DNA of 11,544 bases from Paracoccaceae bacterium (GTDB lineage: Bacteria > Pseudomonadota > Alphaproteobacteria > Rhodobacterales > Rhodobacteraceae), in contig JALQYS010000512.1 of NCBI GenBank assembly GCA_023254015.1, forward strand, positions 1 to 11,544. The letters run 5' to 3'. Below the pieces are notes generated by a model. That model saw nothing but the letters and a program-made list of their open reading frames with translations. It was not told where the DNA came from and searched no databases. Of the stretch, positions 1-4,661 are shown in pieces; position 1 is the first letter of the stretch, and every line of letters begins with the position of its first letter. A program made the translations under genes and the position numbers.

Positions 1-2
1 CC

Positions 3-434
3 CAGAACGTGGACGATCTGCATCAGCGCGCAGGCTCGCATAACGTGCTCGCCATGCATGGACAGCTCCAGAATGCCCGCTGCGCCGGCTGCGGCCATGT
101 CTGGCCGGCGCCGGACCTGATGTTCCCCGAGGACCGCTGCGCGCGCTGCGATGCCCCCCTCTGCCGCCCCGACCTCGTCTGGTTCGGCGAGGATGTGCGG
201 TTCCTCGACCAGATCATCGCGGCGACCGAAGGGGCCGATCTCTTCGCCCTGATCGGCACCTCGGGCACGGTCTATCCCGCCGCCGGGCTCATCGACCTGG
301 CCCGGGAAAGCGGTGCCGCGACCCTCGAACTCAACCTCGACCCCTCCGACGTCGCCTCCTCCGCCGACCGCGTGATCCTCGGGCGTGCGACGGAGACGGT
401 TCCAAGGTGGGTGGCGGACATCTTGTCAGGCTGA
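3..434 (+). CDS. Sir2-family NAD-dependent protein deacylase (5' end outside window)
   Basis: Sirtuins remove acyl groups from lysines in cytoplasmic proteins, consuming NAD+ and releasing nicotinamide and O-acyl-ADP-ribose. The frame is already open at base 3 and begins with the sirtuin signature QNVDDLH. It continues with an MHG triplet carrying the probable catalytic His (codon 19 of the visible part). Two CxxC pairs follow (CAGC and CARC) that would bind the structural zinc. Next come GTSGTVYPAAG, the NAD-contacting loop typical of CobB-like sirtuins, and a C-terminal ELNLD strand. The N-terminal NAD-binding part (GAGxS motif) lies upstream of the window. The stop is TGA at 432-434. All visible catalytic and zinc residues are intact, so this looks like an ordinary working deacylase rather than a defence-type SIR2 domain lacking zinc. 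No gene follows closely, so it is probably the last gene of its transcript and may mark the flank of the accessory region. Confidence 0.93.
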   Translation, partial: QNVDDLHQRAGSHNVLAMHGQLQNARCAGCGHVWPAPDLMFPEDRCARCDAPLCRPDLVWFGEDVRFLDQIIAATEGADLFALIGTSGTVYPAAGLIDLARESGAATLELNLDPSDVASSADRVILGRATETVPRWVADILSG

Positions 435-835
435 TCAGGAGGGTCTCTGCGAGGAGATTAGCAGCGTTTTCATCCGGCTGACTGTCGGAGAGTCTCACCA
501 GTGTCTTCCGCTCACTCGGTTGAGCAAGGATCGTGTTTCGCGGGCAGGTTCGCGAAAGACCACCTAGCGGGGTTCGACTATCAGGCATCCTCACGAAAAC
601 AGCGTCTTCTTCTCAACCGACCTGATGCGGTTCATGGGCTGGGCCCATGCAACCACGCTCGACCTGATGCGCCTGCGCAGTGAGGGGCCGGAGCCGCGTG
701 AGGAGACCGAGGATATGGCGGCCGAAAAGATCGATATCCTCTCCAAGGTCCGCGCTCGCACCGTTGTGCGGCCGATTCTGACGTCTCCGCGTCCCATGTG
801 AGTGTTTCAGTCGCAGCCAAAGGACGGCCATACCC
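435..835. other. 400-base gap with little coding signal
   Basis: Between the Sir2 stop and the next good start I see no complete gene, no tRNA and no clear terminator. 435-567 has no frame that reads like protein. The only coding-looking piece is the short frame at 568-801, listed separately. The loss of coding quality directly after the Sir2 gene fits an old insertion or deletion boundary, but no direct repeat or attachment site is visible. Confidence 0.5.
568..801 (+). pseudogene. Possible C-terminal remnant of an unrecognised protein
   Basis: The frame opens after a TAG at 565-567 and ends with TGA at 799-801. From about codon 7 it reads like real protein, with a segment STDLMRFMGWAHATTLDLM followed by a charged helix (EPREETEDMAAEKIDIL) and a basic, hydrophobic end. 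There is no good start: the first ATG is at 625, in the middle of the protein-like stretch and without a Shine-Dalgarno sequence. A gene truncated at its 5' end is therefore more likely than a small intact one. I do not recognise the family. The alternative is a 58-residue protein starting at 625. It ends 34 bases before the next gene start, so it could also be the tail of an operon partner lost by rearrangement. Confidence 0.35.
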
Positions 836-1624
836 ATGATCCCGATGGACCCACCTGAGCCAAGCATCACAATCGATCCAAGCGCAGACCTTTCGGGACT
901 CGCTGGCACCAGCCTGTTTTACCCCTGTTCTGGCTCCGACCTGCTTACGCCAATGGCGTTGTTCGCAGGCAAGGTCGCAACGTTGCGCTTCGTTGATCGC
1001 GGTTACTTCCGTCCCGGGCATCAGGACACGCGCCACTTCGGTCTGGATCATCCTGTAGCCGAGGCTCGACCGATCATTCCGCCCGCTCACGAATGGTCGG
1101 TTCTGAAGAAATGCCATGAGGAATTGGACAGCAAAGACGACGAAGACGACGAAGAGGACTACGACCCCTGGCGGCGTTATCGCGGTATTGCCAGCCTGAC
1201 CGAGACCTATCATCACAATCCATCAGGCCGAGAGTTCCGGTTGATCCGCTCCAACGACGATGCCCGACGGGCCTTCGACGGGTTGAACGATCCGCTGGGC
1301 GTCTTCTTCTATCGGGGCGACAGCCTTGGAGAAGGTGGTAGCGGCATCTTGTGGAACGACGCGCGGCTAATGGAGCGTGTGCTGGGCAAACTGGTGAATG
1401 GCGGATTGCTTGTGACCGACGGATCCAACTCCGGCGAAGGAAGTCATCGCAGTTTCAGCCAGCATGCGCCCCTGCTCTCCGCCCATGCGGTCAGGACCGC
1501 CAAGCAGGCGGGCGAGAAGATCGGGTATTCATTCACCGACTTTGTCGGTCGCCGCCTCACATGCATTGGGTATGCCGGCCAGCGTTACGGGGCGACCCTG
1601 ATTTGGCAGGTTGTCAGGATGTGA
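836..1624 (+). CDS. Unrecognised 262-residue protein, Rossmann/methyltransferase-like opening, acidic tract
   Basis: No function can be assigned with confidence. Residues 26-55 read as strand-loop-helix-strand (SLFYPCSGSDLLTPMALF, then a VATLRFVDRGYF strand ending in an acidic residue). That is the layout of the first half of a class I SAM-binding or similar Rossmann domain, although the loop is not a classic GxGxG. Residues 98-110 are almost all Asp/Glu (DSKDDEDDEEDYD), a likely flexible linker. The C-terminal part has RGDSLGEGGSG (160-170), LVNGGLLVTDGSN (187-199) and a closing strand YGATLIWQVV, again in keeping with the late strands of such a fold. ATG 836 is preceded by AAAGGA (819-824) at 11 bases, so it is preferred to ATG 845. 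The next gene lies 140 bases downstream, so it may have its own transcript. A catalytic methyltransferase motif (for example NPPY or DPPY) was not found, so it may be a binding or sensing protein instead. Confidence 0.75.
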   Translation: MIPMDPPEPSITIDPSADLSGLAGTSLFYPCSGSDLLTPMALFAGKVATLRFVDRGYFRPGHQDTRHFGLDHPVAEARPIIPPAHEWSVLKKCHEELDSKDDEDDEEDYDPWRRYRGIASLTETYHHNPSGREFRLIRSNDDARRAFDGLNDPLGVFFYRGDSLGEGGSGILWNDARLMERVLGKLVNGGLLVTDGSNSGEGSHRSFSQHAPLLSAHAVRTAKQAGEKIGYSFTDFVGRRLTCIGYAGQRYGATLIWQVVRM

Positions 1625-1706
1625 ACACGGATCGACGCGGGCCTATCGAACGAAGAGGGCCGGAGAAGGCGTGGCGGATGTGGCATGACCCCATCCGCAC
1701 GCACGC

Positions 1707-1735
1707 TTGATATGGTGGACGCCGTCGCCGATCAT
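1707..1735 (+). promoter_or_regulatory. Possible sigma70 promoter for the small-protein/HEPN pair
   Basis: TTGATA (1707-1712) and GATCAT (1730-1735) are separated by 17 bases. The -35 box matches consensus well and the -10 box matches at 4 of 6 positions. It sits 30 bases before the small gene in a 130-base gap, the only place where an own promoter for the pair would fit. This rests on hexamer similarity only. Confidence 0.3.
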
Positions 1736-1764
1736 GAAGACCGACGGGACGGGAGATGACAGAT

Positions 1765-2025
1765 ATGGAAGACTTTCTGAGCCAGATGGCTGAAAAGTGG
1801 CCGGGTCACGATGAAGCGGTCAGGTCCCGGATTGCTGCGTTGGTTGATGGCGGCCCGGATGCGGAACGGTCTGCCGACTTCTATCTTGGGTCCTTCACCG
1901 GTATGCTTATGGTGACTGAACGCCTTTCAGGCGTGTTTGAAGGCATGGACGAGAATGTTCGCGCGACCTATTTCGCGATGTTGTCCTATTGCGCCTTCCG
2001 CCATGAAGCGCTGACGCGGCGTTGA
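1765..2025 (+). CDS. Small unknown protein encoded directly before a HEPN protein
   Basis: A protein of 86 residues, predicted to be almost entirely helical, acidic and soluble, with no signal peptide or membrane segment. It opens with MEDFLSQMAEKW, has a central FYLGSFTGMLMVTERLSGVFEGM stretch and ends with RHEALTRR. I do not recognise a family. Two starts are possible. ATG 1756 has GGGAG directly abutting it, too close to act as a ribosome site. ATG 1765 has the same GGGAG (1751-1755) at 9 bases, so it is chosen here; the longer form would add three residues. Its stop is 21 bases before the TTG start of the HEPN gene, so the two are almost certainly co-transcribed. Its size and position ahead of a possible RNase suggest an antitoxin or regulatory partner, but no nucleotidyltransferase (MNT) motif or DNA-binding motif is visible, so that is inference. 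Confidence 0.7.
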   Translation: MEDFLSQMAEKWPGHDEAVRSRIAALVDGGPDAERSADFYLGSFTGMLMVTERLSGVFEGMDENVRATYFAMLSYCAFRHEALTRR

Positions 2026-2046
2026 GGACACAGGAGACAAACCGGA

Positions 2047-2700
2047 TTGGCCTTTGAAGCCCTGAAGGAAAAGCACCGGGTCTTGCGGGAAAACGGCCCG
2101 GCGGATTTGAACCTGCGCGTCCATCGGGCGCTCAGCTGGATGGCGCGGGCAGGGGATGTAGCCGGGACCGACCCAGATGCCGCTTTCATCTTCTACTGGA
2201 TATCGTTCAACGCGGCCTACGCCCGCGATCTCGAACCGGATACCAGCGGGCAGGCCCGGGACGATTTCGCTCGGTTCTTCGGCCAGCTGGTCGCCCTTGA
2301 TGCGGAGCGGCGAATCTTCAAGGCGATCTGGACCCAGTTTCCCGGGCCGATCCGTCTGCTTCTGACCAACAAATACGCCTTCGCCCCGTTCTGGAAGTTC
2401 GTGAACGGCGACCGGGGCTATGACAACTGGGAGGTGCGGTTCCGTAATTCCGCCGTTGCCGTGCGCGACGCCTTCACGCGAAAGGACACTCCGCTTCTTC
2501 TGAGCTTCCTGTTCGACCGGCTCTACGTGCTGCGCAACCAGCTGGTGCATGGCGGGGCGACCTGGAACAGCACAGTCAACCGCCAGCAGGTGGGTGATGG
2601 TGTGCGCATCCTTGGCGTCTTGATGCCGATCTTTGCCGAGATCATGATGGATAACCCGGCGATTGATTGGGGGCTGCCGTACTATCCAGTCGTGAAGTGA
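2047..2700 (+). CDS. HEPN-domain protein with R-x4-H motif (possible RNase)
   Basis: HEPN proteins are helical dimers; many cut RNA in toxin-antitoxin, CRISPR and abortive-infection systems, using an R-x4-6-H motif at the dimer face. This 217-residue protein carries RNQLVHGG at residues 163-170, giving R163, N164 and H168 in the usual spacing. An earlier helix AAFIFYWISFNAAYAR (45-60) and a closing helix of the Apea-like HEPN layout are also present. The start is TTG: AGGAG (2032-2036) lies 10 bases ahead, an in-frame stop sits at 2023-2025, and the next in-frame Met is at residue 32. A weak TTG start may keep its output below that of the small upstream protein. It ends nine bases from the end of the convergent minus-strand nuclease-like gene. 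Some Apea-like HEPN proteins act only as scaffolds, so RNase activity is likely but unproved. Confidence 0.8.
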   Translation: MAFEALKEKHRVLRENGPADLNLRVHRALSWMARAGDVAGTDPDAAFIFYWISFNAAYARDLEPDTSGQARDDFARFFGQLVALDAERRIFKAIWTQFPGPIRLLLTNKYAFAPFWKFVNGDRGYDNWEVRFRNSAVAVRDAFTRKDTPLLLSFLFDRLYVLRNQLVHGGATWNSTVNRQQVGDGVRILGVLMPIFAEIMMDNPAIDWGLPYYPVVK

Positions 2701-2709
2701 GGTCTGGTG

Positions 2710-3375
2710 TCAGGATCCGGCGGTGATTGGAACCACAAGGACCTTGAAGGTCCCACGTTCGGTTTCCCCGATCTGACTGTAGTCCTCCCAGAGGAACTGG
2801 TAGTTTCCCAAAATCTTTATCGGTGGGCAACGATCTGCAGCCTTGAATTGTCCGTTCCAATTCAAGATCTCGGGGTTCAATTCTCTTTCATTGTATAAGG
2901 AGAAATTTACGTATGAAGCATTCTCCCCAGGTGGTGTGCGATAGACCGGGTCGTTTGTCAGAACAATAACGAAGCCGATTGCGCTACTCTCATTCTCCTT
3001 TGTCGTTTGTTGCTTTCCGAGGGAATGCTCGACACGACTGATGTCTTTTATTACATTGTAACTTAAATTGGGGTATGCGCCATGTTTTGCAAGTTGAAAT
3101 CTCTCATCTTTGTGCGACGTGGAGATCGCTGCGGTCAGATACTTCAACTCGATAAAAAACCTGTTCAAGTCGATCTGCACGAACAAATCTAGATACCTAT
3201 CGTTCTGTGTCTGATCACTCTCGAGTCCGAGTAACCGATAGGGATACTCGAGCCTGATGGATGCATTCTTGTGGCCTGACTTGATCTGCCAAGCCAATTC
3301 GAACTTGAAATCATGCTCACTGTGAAAAACGGGGCGCCGTTTGGCAAGTTCTTTCAGGATTTTATTGATGTCCAT
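2710..3375 (-). CDS. PD-(D/E)XK nuclease-like protein, AT-rich and probably acquired
   Basis: A 221-residue cytoplasmic protein of a family of uncharacterised bacterial proteins with a restriction-endonuclease-like core. The opening HSEHDFKFELAWQI gives a first-helix Glu (E26). LDLFV supplies D63 and FFIELKY supplies E76 and K78, forming D-x12-E-x-K as in PD-(D/E)XK enzymes. A later IVLTNDPVY stretch (137-145) and a closing strand KVLVVPI are further marks I associate with this family. The ATG on the minus strand is preceded by AAAGG at about 9 bases. Base composition is clearly more AT-rich than that of both neighbours, with codons such as ATA, TTA and AAA that they avoid, which suggests transfer from another lineage. 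It is divergent from the WYL regulator and convergent with the HEPN gene. Its target (DNA, RNA or none) cannot be told; lone members have no established function that I know of. Confidence 0.72.
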   Translation of the reverse strand: MDINKILKELAKRRPVFHSEHDFKFELAWQIKSGHKNASIRLEYPYRLLGLESDQTQNDRYLDLFVQIDLNRFFIELKYLTAAISTSHKDERFQLAKHGAYPNLSYNVIKDISRVEHSLGKQQTTKENESSAIGFVIVLTNDPVYRTPPGENASYVNFSLYNERELNPEILNWNGQFKAADRCPPIKILGNYQFLWEDYSQIGETERGTFKVLVVPITAGS

Positions 3376-3424
3376 CAGAAAACACCTTTGCCGAATCGCG
3401 GGGCATTGCCGCCGCTGCTCAATG

Positions 3425-3453
3425 AAGCATCAAGCAAACCCCCTTCCTGTCAA
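3425..3453 (-). promoter_or_regulatory. Possible sigma70 promoter for the minus-strand nuclease-like gene
   Basis: Read on the minus strand, a perfect TTGACA (3453 to 3448) is followed after 16-17 bases by GATGCT/ATGCTT (3431 to 3425), a weak -10 box. It lies about 50 bases upstream of the ATG at 3375 in the divergent gap shared with the WYL gene. The perfect -35 is the main support. Confidence 0.4.
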
Positions 3454-3513
3454 GGGCGCAAGAAGGGAGGAAATCAACGAAAGTATGGGGGAATTCCGGG
3501 CTGTGACTGAGTC

Positions 3514-3541
3514 TTGTGCAGGCATTAAACCTGACTACACT
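3514..3541 (+). promoter_or_regulatory. Possible promoter and operator of the WYL regulator
   Basis: TTGTGC (3514-3519) and TACACT (3536-3541) are 16 bases apart, a plausible promoter with transcription starting near 3548. Inside the spacer lies CAGG-CATTAAA-CCTG (3519-3533), an interrupted inverted repeat that could be an operator for autoregulation. The promoter would cover the GTG at 3516, so it argues for translation starting at 3570 instead. Its CAGGCATT sequence recurs in front of the AddB-like gene. Confidence 0.35.
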
Positions 3542-3569
3542 GACAGTTCTCAAGGCGAGAAAATTTGAA

Positions 3570-4541
3570 GTGCGACACGAACGCTCCGAACGCCTGCTCC
3601 GTCTTTGCCTGATGATTTCAGGCTCGCATGAAGGCATCAGTCTTGCCCGGATCATGGAAGAATTCGGCGTGTCCCGCCGCACGGCCGAGCGTATGCGGGA
3701 TGCCGCGCTGCGCCTGCTGCCCGACGCCGTGGAACGGGTGGACGAAAATGGGTTCAAGCGTTGGCGGGCAGCAGAGGCACCGCGGGGATTTCTTGCCGTG
3801 TCTGCCGAGGACATCGCCGACCTTCAGGCGGCGGCGGATGTGCTGGAGGCGGCGAACCGGCACGCCCAGGCCGGCAATCTGCGGGCACTGGCAGACAAGC
3901 TGATGGCACGGCAGCCCCCCGCATGGCGGCGCCGGGCAGAGCCTGATCTGGAACTGCTGATGGAAAGCGAAGGCATCGTGCATCGCGCAGGTCCGGTCGT
4001 GCGGGTGGAAACCGAGGTGCTGCGCTCGTTGCGTCAGGCCATCCTCGGCAGTCTGTTGATCCGGGTGGTCTATGCCGGACGCGCCAATCCGGCCGAGCGC
4101 GAGATGATGCTGGAACCCTACGGTCTGCTCTATGGCGCGCGACCCTACCTGGTGGGCCGTGTGCCCGGCAAACCTGACTTTCGCCACTTTCGCCTTCAGG
4201 GTTTGAGACTGGTCGATGTGACGCCGTCGTCGTTCGAACGCGACGCGGGCTTTGATATGGTCGCCTATCGGGCACGGTTCTTTGGCAGTTTCCGCGAGGA
4301 GCCTTTCCGCAACGTCTGGCGCTTTAGTCCGGCTGTTGCGGATGACGCGGCGGAATACCGGTTTCACCCGGCGCAATCGGTCGAGCGCGACACGGACGGC
4401 GCCCTCATCGTTTCATTCGAGGCTGGGGGACGCCTCGAGATGGCCTGGCATCTGATGACATGGGGTGGGCATGTCACTGTGCTGGAGCCTGCAGATTTCT
4501 GGCGGCATCCCGCGTTGGCAGGTTTGGTCAGGGCACGCTGA
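3570..4541 (+). CDS. WYL-domain transcriptional regulator
   Basis: WYL regulators bind DNA with a winged helix and sense a ligand, thought to be nucleic acid or nucleotide, through the WYL domain; several control defence loci. Taken from GTG 3570 the protein has 323 residues. Residues 1-12 (VRHERSERLLRL) match the usual opening of this family. ISLARIMEEFGVSRRTAERMRD (23-44) is the helix-turn-helix. The WYL domain spans about 145-220, with LEPYGLLYGARPYLVGR at 181-197, where the W-Y-L triplet reads PYL, and FRLQGL (207-212) supplying the basic residue. A C-terminal WCX-like part ends in WHLMTWGGHVTVLEP (293-307). A longer frame from GTG 3516 (341 residues) exists but lacks a ribosome site, adds an unconserved extension and overlaps the likely promoter. 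It is followed on the same strand, 120 bases on, by the AddB-like/AddA-like pair, its likely target. Confidence 0.88.
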   Translation: MRHERSERLLRLCLMISGSHEGISLARIMEEFGVSRRTAERMRDAALRLLPDAVERVDENGFKRWRAAEAPRGFLAVSAEDIADLQAAADVLEAANRHAQAGNLRALADKLMARQPPAWRRRAEPDLELLMESEGIVHRAGPVVRVETEVLRSLRQAILGSLLIRVVYAGRANPAEREMMLEPYGLLYGARPYLVGRVPGKPDFRHFRLQGLRLVDVTPSSFERDAGFDMVAYRARFFGSFREEPFRNVWRFSPAVADDAAEYRFHPAQSVERDTDGALIVSFEAGGRLEMAWHLMTWGGHVTVLEPADFWRHPALAGLVRAR

Positions 4542-4615
4542 TGGATATTGCCAATCGGCCGGATGCCCCCTTGGATTGGTCCCGTTTCGGTGTGATGGTG
4601 CTGTGTAGGAAATTT

Positions 4616-4632
4616 TGCCTGCCAATCAGGCA
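4616..4632. promoter_or_regulatory. Inverted repeat between the WYL gene and the AddB-like gene
   Basis: TGCCTG (4616-4621), five bases, then CAGGCA (4627-4632) form a perfect 6+6 palindrome 30 bases before the AddB-like start. No T-run follows, so it is not a normal terminator. Its right arm plus two bases (CAGGCATT, 4627-4634) repeats the octamer at 3519-3526 in the WYL promoter region. An operator bound by the WYL protein is a reasonable reading; chance cannot be excluded for so short a motif. Confidence 0.35.
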
Positions 4633-4661
4633 TTTGAGCCAAGAGGCAGAGGGCGGTGCGG

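Noticed and set aside
3..434. Sir2 gene as a defence-type (Thoeris/DSR-like) NADase
   Set aside because: The zinc CxxC pairs, catalytic His and VYPAAG loop are those of CobB-like deacylases; defence SIR2 domains usually lack the zinc site and are fused to other domains.
632..1216. 194-codon minus-strand frame with a hydrophobic stretch
   Set aside because: The hydrophobic VVVLFVVFVVFAV stretch is the antisense reading of the GAC/GAA acidic tract in the plus-strand gene, so it is not evidence for a membrane protein.
3618..4376. 252-codon open frame on the minus strand
   Set aside because: Opposite the WYL regulator, which has clear HTH and WYL motifs in its own frame.
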